64,000 nucleotides of DNA, from NCBI GenBank assembly GCA_963769845.1, contig CAVYNL010000016.1:1-64000 (forward strand). The letters run 5' to 3'. Positions within the stretch are counted from its first letter, which is position 1. Each line of letters starts with the position of its first letter. The notes beneath the pieces were generated by a model. That model was not told where the DNA came from and made no database searches. It was given only the letters and a program-made list of their open reading frames with translations. Of the stretch, positions 34,570 to 43,256 are shown piece by piece. Position numbers and translations under genes: made by a program. This DNA is from JBGQMW01 sp963769845. GTDB lineage: Archaea > Thermoproteota > Bathyarchaeia > Bathyarchaeales > Bathycorpusculaceae.

Positions 34570-35040
34570 ATGGCAAAGTTCAAAATAATCGTCTCAGACC
34601 CCACAGAGGGAACTTCAAAGATAGTTGAGCTCGAAGAAGCAAGAGCTGCCCCGTTGATCGGCAAGAGAATAGGCGAAGTGGTAGAGGGCGCGGTCGTGAA
34701 CCTCCCTGGCCAGAAAATCCAAGTGACTGGGGGCTCAGACAAGGACGGCTTTCCAATGAGACCCAGCGTCCACGGCGGAGTCCGCAGAAGAATCGTCTTA
34801 GCCCGAGGAGTCGGCTTCAACCCCACGAACGAAGGACAAAGAAAACGCAAAACAATCCGCGGAAACGTCATAACAGACGAGATCGTGCAAATCAACATGA
34901 AGATCGTGGGAAAACCAGAACAGACAAAAGAAGAAAAGAAAGCAAGAGCAAAAGCAAAGAAGAAGAAGCCTCCTGCAGAAAAGGAAGCCAAGACAGAAGA
35001 AAAACCCCAGGCTGAAAGCCAAAAAGCGAAAACTTCCTAA
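34570..35040 (+). CDS. rps6e: Ribosomal protein S6e
   Basis: 156 residues. MAKFKIIVSDPTEGTSKIVE, then GGSDKDGFPMRPSVHG and RKRKTIRGNVITDEIVQIN are the S6e signature. The last 40 residues form a Lys/Glu/Ala-rich tail absent from shorter homologs. ATG 34570; upstream frame is not coding. Small-subunit component of archaea and eukaryotes. It heads a + strand information-processing cluster. Confidence 0.97.
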   Translation: MAKFKIIVSDPTEGTSKIVELEEARAAPLIGKRIGEVVEGAVVNLPGQKIQVTGGSDKDGFPMRPSVHGGVRRRIVLARGVGFNPTNEGQRKRKTIRGNVITDEIVQINMKIVGKPEQTKEEKKARAKAKKKKPPAEKEAKTEEKPQAESQKAKTS

Positions 35041-35096
35041 TCTCTTTTGACCTTGAAATAGCAATCCTCGCGATTCTCGCAGTAATAGCTGGCGGT

Positions 35097-35246
35097 GTGA
35101 TCGGCGGAATCATAGGCGACCTATTCGGAGGACTTTTCGGCGTAATAGCAGGACTTGTAGCTGGAATAGTCGCAATCTTGGTGAGCATCGTAGGCGGAAT
35201 AATTGCAGCCATCGGCGGACTGGTAGGCGGAGCAATAAGAGGATAG
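35097..35246 (+). CDS. Possible Gly-rich small membrane protein
   Basis: From GTG 35097: about 49 residues of alternating Gly and hydrophobics (IGGIIGDLFGGLFGVIAG, AIGGLVGGAIRG), two glycine-zipper-like helices. The frame is open upstream to near 35017 and reads LEIAILAILAVIAGG, also membrane-like, but offers no normal start. It could be longer with a non-canonical start. No SD confirmed. Confidence 0.4.
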   Translation: MIGGIIGDLFGGLFGVIAGLVAGIVAILVSIVGGIIAAIGGLVGGAIRG

Positions 35247-35410
35247 AAAACTAGACTCCAACAAGCAGTCTTCCGTATTGCTTACTCCGAAAGCATATCA
35301 GAAGTATTAGTTTGAACATTGGATGCACTCAAAGGCGACACACTTATTATGGGCTTGGATGACTGTACAATGAGAATCACGACTTTCACGGTGACAGAGG
35401 AAATAAGGGA

Positions 35411-36664
35411 ATGAGCAAAGAGCACACAGAAAAAGCCATAGCTTTGCCGCGTCAACCAGAGGTCAACATTGGAACGATGGGTCATGTTGACCACGGCAAA
35501 ACAACGTTGGTGCAAGCATTAACAGGCGTCTGGGCATCAAGACACAGTGAAGAATTGAAGAGAGGCATCACTATCAAACTGGGCTACGCTGACATGCCCA
35601 TCTACAAATGCCCAAAATGCGAACCGCCAAAAAACCTCTCGACAAAACCAGTCTGCCCAGCCTGCGGTTCCAAAGCAGTTTTCGTCAGAGCAATCAGTTT
35701 CGTAGATGCGCCGGGACACGAGGCTCTGATGGCCACGATGCTTTCGGGAGCAGCCATCATGGACGGAGCCATCCTCGTCATCGCGGCGGATGAACCCTGC
35801 CCACAAGCCCAAACGCGAGAACATTTGGCCGCAGCCGACGTAACCGGCATAAGAAACATCATCATAGTACAAAACAAGATCGACATCGTCGACGAAAAAC
35901 GGGCCCACCAAAGCTACACCGAGATAAAGAATTTCGTCAAGGGAACCGTCGCAGAAGACGCACCCATAATCCCCATCTCAGCACAACGCGGAATCAACAT
36001 TGACGTCCTTCTGCAAGCCATGGAAGAGTTCATCCCCACACCCAAGAGAGACGAAAGCAAACCGCCGTTTATGTACGTCGTTCGCTCGTTCGACACCAAC
36101 AAACCGGGCACAACCATTGACAAGCTGGAAGGGGGCGTTCTCGGAGGAACGATAATTCAGGGCACGTTCAAGGTTGGCGATGAGCTGGAGATAAGCCCAG
36201 GAATAGCTGCCGAAGGCAAGAACATCTACACTCCGCTGTTCAGCGAAGTCGTGAGCATGCAGGCCGGAGGCAAAAACGTTGAAGAAGCCCACTGCGGCGG
36301 ACTCGTCGGCGTTGGCACCCTCCTAGACCCCTCCTACTCCAAGGCAGACGGGTTGACAGGAAACATCGCAGGAAAAACAGGCATGCTTCCCCCAACACTG
36401 ACCGAGCTCACACTGCAGACACAGATTCTGGACCGTGCAGTCGGAACAAAAGAACTGGCAAAGATCGACGAAGTCACGATGAACGAAACCCTGCTGCTAC
36501 ACGTGGGCGCTGCGATAACAATGGGCAAAGTCGCGTCTGTAAGAAAAGACAACGTCCTCATCAAACTCACACGACCTGTATGCGCACAAACAGCATCACG
36601 AGTCGCACTGAGCAGAAAAATCGGCGGCAGATGGAGACTCATAGGCTTTGGAATGATCAAGTAA
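35411..36664 (+). CDS. Translation initiation factor aIF2 subunit gamma
   Basis: 417 residues. G1 GHVDHGKTT near 24-32, switch region GITIKLGYAD, zinc knuckle CPKC...CPACG, G3 DAPGHE near 97, G4 NKID near 155. These are the gamma subunit features that bind GTP and Met-tRNAi. Followed 1 bp later by the PIN-domain gene. Confidence 0.97.
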   Translation: MSKEHTEKAIALPRQPEVNIGTMGHVDHGKTTLVQALTGVWASRHSEELKRGITIKLGYADMPIYKCPKCEPPKNLSTKPVCPACGSKAVFVRAISFVDAPGHEALMATMLSGAAIMDGAILVIAADEPCPQAQTREHLAAADVTGIRNIIIVQNKIDIVDEKRAHQSYTEIKNFVKGTVAEDAPIIPISAQRGINIDVLLQAMEEFIPTPKRDESKPPFMYVVRSFDTNKPGTTIDKLEGGVLGGTIIQGTFKVGDELEISPGIAAEGKNIYTPLFSEVVSMQAGGKNVEEAHCGGLVGVGTLLDPSYSKADGLTGNIAGKTGMLPPTLTELTLQTQILDRAVGTKELAKIDEVTMNETLLLHVGAAITMGKVASVRKDNVLIKLTRPVCAQTASRVALSRKIGGRWRLIGFGMIK

Positions 36665-36665
36665 A

Positions 36666-37091
36666 ATGAAGGCAGAACCCAAGCCTCAAAAGAAACCCCT
36701 GAAGGTAATCCTAGATTCAAACGCCCTCTTCACACCCCTACAGTTCAAGATCGACATTTTCGAAGAACTCCAGACCCTTCTAAACAGAAGATTCGAACCC
36801 GTTCTGCTCTCCCCAGTAAGACAGGAGCTTGAAAGACTCTCCAAAGACGACTCTCCTCAGATGCGCAAGAACGCTGCCTTCGCCCTGAAACTGGCAGAAA
36901 AATGCAAGATTGTCATGATAGACGAAATGGGGACAGACAATGTAGACGACGCAATAACCAAAGTCGCGGGCAGAGGCGGATGTGCAGTGTTCACCAATGA
37001 TAGGCAGCTTAAGAAGAAGCTAAGAGATATAAATGTGCCAGTTATCTATGTGAGACAAAAGTCACGTCTAAGTATTGACGGGAGGCCATAG
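36666..37091 (+). CDS. PIN-domain rRNA-processing protein (Fcf1/Utp23-like)
   Basis: 141 residues. VILDSNALFTPLQ (first Asp), SPVRQELERLSKD (Glu), GTDNVDDAITKVA and VFTNDRQLKKKLRD (late Asp) give the PIN nuclease acidic residues. This archaeal family is linked to rRNA processing and is typically next to aIF2-gamma, as here. Catalytic activity is plausible since all acids remain. Confidence 0.9.
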   Translation: MKAEPKPQKKPLKVILDSNALFTPLQFKIDIFEELQTLLNRRFEPVLLSPVRQELERLSKDDSPQMRKNAAFALKLAEKCKIVMIDEMGTDNVDDAITKVAGRGGCAVFTNDRQLKKKLRDINVPVIYVRQKSRLSIDGRP

Positions 37092-37094
37092 TTC

Positions 37095-37712
37095 CTGTTT
37101 AAACTCATCACTCTTGAAGACACAATTCGGATTCCACCCGAGACGTTCGGCAACCCCCTCGAGGCGGTTGGACACCAGCAGGTTAAAACAAAGTATGAAG
37201 GAGTTGTCGATGAAGAGCTGGGCTACGTCATCGCCGTGACACAAGTGAAAGTGAGCCCCATCGGGAAAATCATCCCAGGCGACGGCGCCACCTATCACAA
37301 AGTCAATTTCTCGTTGCTAACCTTCTACCCGAAGATTCAGGAAATAGTCGAAGGCGAAGTCGTGGAGATCGCTGATTTCGGCGCTTTCGTGCGCATCGGA
37401 CCCATCGATGCACTCCTCCACGTTTCACAGGTCATGGACGATTTCATATCCTACGACGAAAAACAGGGCGTTCTTCTGGGCAAAGAATCAAAACGCAAAC
37501 TAGCCAGCGGCGACCAAGTGCGCGTCCGCATAACAGCAGTCTCGTTGGGCAGAGCCGGAAGCTCTGGAAAAATAGGCGTGACAGCCAGACAGCCCTTCCT
37601 TGGGAAAATAGAATGGATCGATTACGACGTGCAGAAGATCAAGGAAGCCGCTGAAAAGAAGCCCGCAGAGAAAGAGGAAGCGCCACAGCAGAAGAAGAGT
37701 GTAAAGAAATGA
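37095..37712 (+). CDS. rpoE1: RNA polymerase subunit RpoE1 (Rpb7), apparent CTG start
   Basis: About 205 residues. The N-terminal tip domain starts (M)FKLITLEDTIRIPPETFG; later IPGDGATYHKV and the S1 domain GEVVEIADFGAFVRIGPID follow. It forms the polymerase stalk with RpoF. Between the upstream PIN stop (TAG 37089-37091) and FKLIT the only usable codon is CTG at 37095, with GGAGG (37081-37085) 9 nt before it. So either CTG initiates or the base is miscalled. C-terminal tail is Lys/Glu-rich. Confidence 0.93.
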   Translation: MFKLITLEDTIRIPPETFGNPLEAVGHQQVKTKYEGVVDEELGYVIAVTQVKVSPIGKIIPGDGATYHKVNFSLLTFYPKIQEIVEGEVVEIADFGAFVRIGPIDALLHVSQVMDDFISYDEKQGVLLGKESKRKLASGDQVRVRITAVSLGRAGSSGKIGVTARQPFLGKIEWIDYDVQKIKEAAEKKPAEKEEAPQQKKSVKK

Positions 37713-37894
37713 GCGAAAAAGCCTGCTCGGTATGCCACTTTCTGACCAAGGCAAACGTCTGCCCTAAGTGCAAAAACACAAGTCTGAGCGACGATTATGC
37801 AGGACTTGTAGTAATCTTTGACCCTGAAGGGTCATCAGTAGCCAAAGCAATGAACATCAAAGAGAAAGGGCGCTACGCGTTAAAGGTAAGATAG
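37709..37894 (+). CDS. spt4: Transcription elongation factor Spt4
   Basis: 61 residues. Zinc ribbon ACSVCHFLTKANVCPKCKN, then DDYAGLVVIFDPEGSSVAKAM and KGRYALKVR, the standard archaeal Spt4 (RpoE2) layout. Partner of Spt5/NusG. Overlaps RpoE1 by ATGA, and the next gene starts directly after its stop. Confidence 0.96.
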   Translation: MSEKACSVCHFLTKANVCPKCKNTSLSDDYAGLVVIFDPEGSSVAKAMNIKEKGRYALKVR

Positions 37895-38425
37895 ATGGGT
37901 ATAAAATACGTTCTAACGCCTGAACTGCGTATAGAACTGAAGAAGCCCCTTGGAACCCTCATCAAAGGCCCTTCTACTGCAACGATGAAAAAGCTAAAGG
38001 AAATGGTAGCCAGAGATAACCCGCCCATCATAGTCTCAGTGGGAGACTCAGTCTCAAAGAACCTACACCGTTATAATTTCTGCCCCAAACTCGCGATTGT
38101 CGACAACAAGCGCATGAGAAGAAAAGTGCAGCCAACGGAACTCCAAGCCGAAAAAGTCGTCCACGTTCAAAACCCTCAAGGAACACTCACCGAAGAAGCC
38201 ATCAAAGCAACACGAAACGCGATGGAAGGCAAGCAAAGCGTGGAGATTGTTGTGGATGGTGAAGAAGACCTGTTGGCCCTCACAGCCATATCGAGCGCGC
38301 CCGAAAACTCGTACATCGTGTATGGCCAACCGCTAGAGGGCATCGTCGTCGTCAAGGCTACCCCAGATAAGAAGGCCGAGATAGCTGCCATCCTTGGAGC
38401 CATGAAGAAAGGCTCGAAAAACTAA
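37895..38425 (+). CDS. GTP-dependent dephospho-CoA kinase (DUF359)
   Basis: 176 residues. PLGTLIKG, IIVSVGDSVSKNL, LAIVDNKRMR, VVDGEEDLLALTAI and YGQPLEGIVVVK match the DUF359 family shown to perform the final CoA step with GTP in archaea. Starts directly after the Spt4 stop codon. Commonly clustered with Spt4 and RpoE1. Confidence 0.95.
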   Translation: MGIKYVLTPELRIELKKPLGTLIKGPSTATMKKLKEMVARDNPPIIVSVGDSVSKNLHRYNFCPKLAIVDNKRMRRKVQPTELQAEKVVHVQNPQGTLTEEAIKATRNAMEGKQSVEIVVDGEEDLLALTAISSAPENSYIVYGQPLEGIVVVKATPDKKAEIAAILGAMKKGSKN

Positions 38426-38472
38426 ATAAGAACCCCCCCCTATCAAGTCAACACCGCACGCGAGGAAAGGTC

Positions 38473-38781
38473 ATGGAAGTCAAAATACTGTCAGAGAAGA
38501 CAAACCAACTGCTGAAGCGAAAGGAAATCCAGTTCCAAGTGGAACATGAAAAGCCAGGCAGCACCTCAACAAGACTTGAAGTGAAAAGGGCAGTTGCTGG
38601 TGCTCTGAAGGTTAACGTTGATTTGGTTTTCATCAGAAAATTCGAGACCAAAACAGGCACGCACACGGCATTTGGGACAGCAAACCTCTACGACTCGGTG
38701 GAACATGCTAAGCGTGTCGAGCCCGCTTACATCGTCAAACGGAACATCCCTGAGAAGCCCAAAGAGGAGAAGAAGGAGTAG
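38473..38781 (+). CDS. rps24e: Ribosomal protein S24e
   Basis: 102 residues. LLKRKEIQFQVEHEKPGSTS, LEVKRAVAGALKVN and VFIRKFETKTGTHTAFGTAN are S24e signatures. Charged C-terminal end. Six bases before the S27ae gene. Confidence 0.96.
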   Translation: MEVKILSEKTNQLLKRKEIQFQVEHEKPGSTSTRLEVKRAVAGALKVNVDLVFIRKFETKTGTHTAFGTANLYDSVEHAKRVEPAYIVKRNIPEKPKEEKKE

Positions 38782-38787
38782 TAGACC

Positions 38788-39111
38788 ATGTCCAAGAAAC
38801 CCAAGAAGGAAGAGGCACCAAAGAAAGCCGAAGAACCCAAGAAGGAAGCTCCAAAGAAGCCCGCAGAGGCGCCCGTAGAAGCCCCGAAGGAAGAAGCAAA
38901 GCCTGCAAAAGTCGAGAAAGCGCCGAAACCCGAGAAAAAGAAGAAAGAAGAGAAAGGCGTCTATACCTTGTACAAGGTTGACAACGAAAAAGTCGTGAGA
39001 CTCCGCCCAATCTGCGAACGCTGCGGCCCAGGCTACTTTATGGCTGACCACGGAAACAGGTACACTTGCGGCCACTGCGGATTCACAAAGTACAAACCTG
39101 CGAAGGAATGA
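38788..39111 (+). CDS. rps27ae: Ribosomal protein S27ae with long Lys/Glu/Pro N-terminal extension
   Basis: 107 residues. The last 50 contain the zinc ribbon: CERCGPGYFMADHGNRYTCG then HCGFTKY. The first 55 residues are an Ala/Lys/Glu/Pro-rich low-complexity extension (repeats of APKK, EEPKKEAPKKPAE), not part of the normal archaeal S27ae of about 50-60 residues. The extension resembles the tail of S6e in composition. Confidence 0.94.
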   Translation: MSKKPKKEEAPKKAEEPKKEAPKKPAEAPVEAPKEEAKPAKVEKAPKPEKKKKEEKGVYTLYKVDNEKVVRLRPICERCGPGYFMADHGNRYTCGHCGFTKYKPAKE

Positions 39112-39114
39112 ACA

Positions 39115-39122
39115 GCTTTAAA
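39115..39122 (+). promoter_or_regulatory. TATA box of the gene at 39159
   Basis: CTTTAAAT, about 37 nt before the ATG. Confidence 0.45.
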
Positions 39123-39158
39123 TCAACCAGCGCCTTCTGATAGTTCCTGATGGTTTAG

Positions 39159-39584
39159 ATGATCAGAGTTAACGTCGCAATATCCAATGTTTCCGCTGAA
39201 CGTTTTCTGGATTTCAGACAGCCTATTCCGCCTATCCAGATAAACACGAACCTCAACCTTACAGGCATGGAAAAGAAGATTGACAATTCACTCGAGGTTC
39301 CATTCGTGCTCACGATCAATTACGCCCCATCCTTCGCGCAGATAAACTTGAAAGGACGAGCCTACGTAATTGGCGAGAAGGGCGAGATTGAAAAAATATT
39401 CAAAGAATACGAAGAGAAAAAGCCCCCGCCACTAGTCATCGTTCAATCAGTGTCAAACGTGGCGTTCACCGAGTCGGTTTTGATTTCTAGAACGTTGAAC
39501 ATTCCACCGCCGATTCCTCTGCCGCAGATGCCCGAGAATCAACCTGTGGACAAGAAAACCTCCGGTAAAGAATACACTGCATAG
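39159..39584 (+). CDS. Conserved-looking hypothetical, beta-rich, Pro-rich end
   Basis: 141 residues, family not recognised. Predicted strands (VNVAISNVSAERFL, LTINYAPSFAQINLKGRAYV) plus a Pro-rich end (TLNIPPPIPLPQMPENQP). The pattern of a beta sheet followed by a proline-rich hydrophobic end is reminiscent of SecB-like chaperones, but similarity is only by look. Convergent with the ribosomal operon. Confidence 0.6.
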   Translation: MIRVNVAISNVSAERFLDFRQPIPPIQINTNLNLTGMEKKIDNSLEVPFVLTINYAPSFAQINLKGRAYVIGEKGEIEKIFKEYEEKKPPPLVIVQSVSNVAFTESVLISRTLNIPPPIPLPQMPENQPVDKKTSGKEYTA

Positions 39585-39602
39585 CAAGAAAAGAAGAAAA
39601 GG

Positions 39603-40007
39603 CTACTTTAGCGGCACGTACATTGAAGAGCGCGAGGCGCCGATGCCTGGCGTTCCGTGCCTCACCGGCTTGTTTGTGACCGCAAACTCGCCCAAGTAGT
39701 GGCCGATCATCCCGGGTTTCATCTCCACCGCGACGAATTCTTTGCCGTTGTGAACCTGAATCGTGATTCCCACCATTTCTGGCAGAATGATCATGTTCCG
39801 CACGTGCGTCTTAACAGCTGCAGTGCCTCCCTTTCTGAGCTCTTCTTTCGTCCGCCTTACCTTTTCAAGCAGTATTCTCTGCTCCGGCTGTAAGCCGCGG
39901 TGGAGGCTCCTCCGTTGTCTTGAAGGGAGAAGGTTGATGAATTCGTCCATTGACATGTTCTGCAACTGGTCAAGCGTCAACCCGCGGTACATGAATTCCT
40001 TCGGCAT
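39603..40007 (-). CDS. rps19: Ribosomal protein S19
   Basis: 134 residues, last gene of the visible ribosomal operon. Family features include EFMYRGLTLDQLQNMSMDEF, VRNMIILPEMVGITIQVHNG and the C-terminal GEFAVTNKPVRHGTPGIGAS. Confidence 0.97.
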   Translation of the reverse strand: MPKEFMYRGLTLDQLQNMSMDEFINLLPSRQRRSLHRGLQPEQRILLEKVRRTKEELRKGGTAAVKTHVRNMIILPEMVGITIQVHNGKEFVAVEMKPGMIGHYLGEFAVTNKPVRHGTPGIGASRSSMYVPLK

Positions 40008-40051
40008 TTTTGTTCACCCTAATGGTAAATCCTGAGGCTATAACCTTTCTC

Positions 40052-40820
40052 CTACTCTGGTGCTATCTTCTTAGCGCGATCACGCGCGCTCTTCCCTTTC
40101 CTTCCGGTGCCTCTAGCTGCGATCAGTCCGACTTTTTGTCCTGGCGGTGCACCGTGCGAAGTGGTAGTCACCTTCCGTGCGCTTCTCTTGCTACTGCCGT
40201 ACGGGTGTACAGCCGCGACCATTTTCCTTCCACTGGTTCTTGGGTATTTGCGGCCTCTTGCCCTCATCAAATGGAACTTGGTGCCCGCCTTCAAGAACGG
40301 CTTATCTGTCCTGCCTGCCCCTGAAACCACACCTATAGTTGCCCTGCAAAAATCCGCTATGTACTTGGATTTTCCTGATGGAAGCGTGATGATCGTTCCC
40401 TGTGGCGTGTGCGAAACAACAGTCGCGAACGCGCCCGAAGACTTTGAAAGCTTACCACCGTCTCCAGGACGCAGTTCTATGTTGCAGACCATTGTGCCTT
40501 CAGGGATCTTTCCAAGCGGAAGAATGTTGCCTACGTCAACCGAGGCTTTTCCACCGATCTGGATCTGGCCACCCGTGAAGACTCCTTCTGGAACGACGGT
40601 GTAGCAGGTTTCTCCCGTTCTCGAACCTTATCAGTGCAAGCGGAGATCCTCTTCCAGGGTCATGAACAAGGTCCTCAATCACGCCTTTGATTATTGTGTC
40701 AAAACATTCCTTGACTCCTATAGCTGAAGGGTACCTTGCTGGCGCGACTCTCTTGTGTGTTGATGCCCGGAATGTGGGGGCGCCGCGCCCGCGTCTTTGA
40801 ACACGTATCCTCTTTCCCAT
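40052..40820 (-). CDS. rpl2: Ribosomal protein L2, with a one-base frameshift
   Basis: Two overlapping frames together give L2. Frame 1 from ATG 40820: GKRIRVQRRGRGAPTFRAS to LALIRFENG. After about 40612 the correct sequence (ETCYTVVPEGVFTGGQIQIG) is in another frame, leading to VCNIELRPGDGGKL and RKMVAAVHPYGSS. An extra base in GGGAGAAACC explains it. As L2 is essential this is almost certainly an assembly error. Confidence 0.93.
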
Positions 40821-40837
40821 TAGTCAATCCACCATAC

Positions 40838-41098
40838 TTACAGTAATCCAAGTTTGATAGCAACGTCAGCTGCTTTGAAGTCAGGAGTCAGCTTGACAAA
40901 AGCCTTCTTTTCTCCTCCAGGCGTAATCAGAACGTTGACACTTTCAACTTTCACTTCGTAGAGCTTCTCAACCGCCTTCTTGACATCAAACTTGTTTGCC
41001 TTCAAGCCTACGACGAAAACCAGCTTGTTTTCTTTTTCAACCATCAAGCTGGAAGATTCCGTCATCAACGGGTAAAGTATGACCTCATACGGTTCCAT
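40838..41098 (-). CDS. rpl23: Ribosomal protein L23
   Basis: About 86 residues from ATG 41098 (MEPYEVILYPLMTES). Contains LVFVVGLKANKFDVKKAVE and VNVLITPGGEKKAFVKL. Overlaps the end of L4. A start at 41119 would add seven residues. Confidence 0.95.
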   Translation of the reverse strand: MEPYEVILYPLMTESSSLMVEKENKLVFVVGLKANKFDVKKAVEKLYEVKVESVNVLITPGGEKKAFVKLTPDFKAADVAIKLGLL

Positions 41099-41888
41099 CT
41101 GGCTTTCCTCCCTTACCATATAGCTGGCCTAGCTTCTCAATAGCGCTGCTCGTCCAGACAGTCAGCCTTCCAGGATGCGTTCCAGGAGCAAGCATTTCGG
41201 TATTCAGAGTAGAGACTGTAGTAACTTCTACGCCAGGTATATTTTGAGCTGCCTCAGCCACTCCCCTGTTCTCAGCCACAACTATGAGCGGCCCAACGGC
41301 ATGCTTCATCTTTCTTCCCCTGCTCTTGCCCCTCCCAGCACGTATCTTCCTGCTTTCTCTAACACGGAAGAGTTCAGAAAGCACGCCTAATCGAATGAGA
41401 GCCTCTTCAACCTCCCTCGTCTTGCTCATCGCCTCAAAATCATCCGACACTACCAAAGGAATCTCCGGAACATCCTCAACGTTGTGCCCCCGTGCAGCAA
41501 CAACCTTCTTCGAACCCGTAGCAGCAATCGCTGAAAGCAGAGCCAACCTCTTCTCTTTCTTAGGAATCCTCTTGATGATAATCTTTTCAGACAGTGGAGG
41601 ATGCCCTTGTCTACCGCTCACCGTTCCAGGCGCGAAAGCTCCACGACCGCTCGCGCCCTTGCGTCTCGGAATCCTTGCCTGCCCACTGCCAGTGCCTCGA
41701 GATTCAGCTGAGGTTCTCTTGCCGGCCATCGGGTCTCTGCCCTGCGGCTGAAAACTGTTCGACTGTATCGCGAGTACAGCTCGCTTTATCACATCAGGCC
41801 TCAAAGGTGTCCCAAAGATATCGGGCAACTCTATTTTTCCCGTCGATTTGCCCTCAAGGTCGAGGATTTTCACAGTCTTCTTCGCCAT
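41085..41888 (-). CDS. rpl4: Ribosomal protein L4
   Basis: 267 residues. Archaeal L4 features: the extended loop RTSAESRGTGSGQARIPRRK near 58-80, RGKSRGRKMKHAVGPLIVVA, and LAPGTHPGRLTVWTSSAIEK at the end. Confidence 0.97.
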   Translation of the reverse strand: MAKKTVKILDLEGKSTGKIELPDIFGTPLRPDVIKRAVLAIQSNSFQPQGRDPMAGKRTSAESRGTGSGQARIPRRKGASGRGAFAPGTVSGRQGHPPLSEKIIIKRIPKKEKRLALLSAIAATGSKKVVAARGHNVEDVPEIPLVVSDDFEAMSKTREVEEALIRLGVLSELFRVRESRKIRAGRGKSRGRKMKHAVGPLIVVAENRGVAEAAQNIPGVEVTTVSTLNTEMLAPGTHPGRLTVWTSSAIEKLGQLYGKGGKPDGTV

Positions 41889-41901
41889 TCGTGTTCACCG
41901 C

Positions 41902-42915
41902 TCATCTTCCTTGAGGCGATTCCAACGAGATCTGCGTAATCTGCATGGGCTCTTCGCCGAAACCCCTCGGCGCACGCGCTGGAAAACGCAATCTTATTGG
42001 ACGTTTCTCCGTGCCAGCTATGCTTCCATCGAGCAGCATGTATGGACCCCGAACTAGGCCGTACCTCAAGAAACCGCCCTTTGGAGTGATTTCCTTCCCG
42101 TCCTTGCCTATCTTCAAAATGCGCTTGTTGTATTCAGTCCTCTGGTGGTAGCCCATCTGTCCAGCTCTTGCAACGCTGTACATGACGTGGTGCGGGTTCC
42201 ACGGACCCAATGTGGCTACGCCTCTCTTGGTTTTCCTACCCTTCGCCTGAAGTATCGTTACGCCGAAACGTTTCACAGGCCCTTGGAAGCCTTTCCCGGT
42301 CGATATCGAAGCCACGTCTACAAACTGGCCTTCCTTGAAGATCTCCGCAGGCGTCACTGTCTTGCCCAGCAAGGTCTTAGCGTACTCATACTGCTGCTGG
42401 ACCGTGCCTCCGCCCATCTCGATCTCCGCCATGTCCGGCTTCTTCCTAGGCATGCTAGCCTCCTTAGGCTGGTTGATGGCGATAACGCGGACTTTCACTG
42501 TTCTTGGCAGGTTTTCTTCAACTTTCTTCAAAGCTTCTTCAGTGCCAAAGGTTTCAGGAAGCGTAAGCACGCGGTCCAACCCGGCAGGAGGGTCCTTAAT
42601 CCAAGCTTCGGCAACGCTGCGAAGCCCGTAAACGTCTTTGATGTAAGTTTTGACGGCGCAGATAAGAATAGGAGGCGTCTCCAATATAGTGGCTGAACGC
42701 ATCACTTCCTTGCCGAAGTCAGGTGAACGCTTCTTGTCCTCGATGCCAAATATATGAGTCATGCCAGCCTTGAAACCCATAAAGCCCAGCAGTCGGGGGG
42801 TTTCAGACTGTATCTTCGGCCAGAAGCGTATCCTGGCCAAAACATGGTCAGAACGTTTCCTAGGCAAATACGCGAGCGAACCGTGCCTAGGAGCATGCGT
42901 TTTTCTGTGTCCCAT
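41902..42915 (-). CDS. rpl3: Ribosomal protein L3
   Basis: 337 residues. MGHRKTHAPRHGSLAYLPRK, FKAGMTHIFGIED, SISTGKGFQGPVKRFGV and GHxxR-like GQMGYHQRTEYNKRIL define L3. First gene of the S10-type operon in this window, read leftward. Confidence 0.97.
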   Translation of the reverse strand: MGHRKTHAPRHGSLAYLPRKRSDHVLARIRFWPKIQSETPRLLGFMGFKAGMTHIFGIEDKKRSPDFGKEVMRSATILETPPILICAVKTYIKDVYGLRSVAEAWIKDPPAGLDRVLTLPETFGTEEALKKVEENLPRTVKVRVIAINQPKEASMPRKKPDMAEIEMGGGTVQQQYEYAKTLLGKTVTPAEIFKEGQFVDVASISTGKGFQGPVKRFGVTILQAKGRKTKRGVATLGPWNPHHVMYSVARAGQMGYHQRTEYNKRILKIGKDGKEITPKGGFLRYGLVRGPYMLLDGSIAGTEKRPIRLRFPARAPRGFGEEPMQITQISLESPQGR

Positions 42916-43256
42916 TGTCTTCCCGCTTCATCTCGTCTACAAATGAGAACAACAGGCTATCAACCTAGACCCAGATGGTCAAACCTAACCTATTATTCCC
43001 ACGCATCATTATGTAGGTGCTTTTTTAAAAGAAGCAGAGGAGTATTTATGTCTTTTTCGCCATTCCAACCCTCAGCTGCTTGAAAGAACAGAATGAGCGA
43101 AATTACGATTCTCCCGCTGCAAGCATCGAGAAGCCAAGTTCGCCCAATACCAACTCAACCAGAGAACGCACGCCTCTCAGGTATGCGTTCAACGTTTCAT
43201 TACGGTTTCGGGCAAGCATTAAATCCGCGAAGAGCGAGTTACTTTGGGGTCTGAGA

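Noticed and set aside
40052..40820. Programmed frameshifting in rpl2
   Set aside because: No slippery sequence or precedent; an extra base in a purine run is the simpler explanation.
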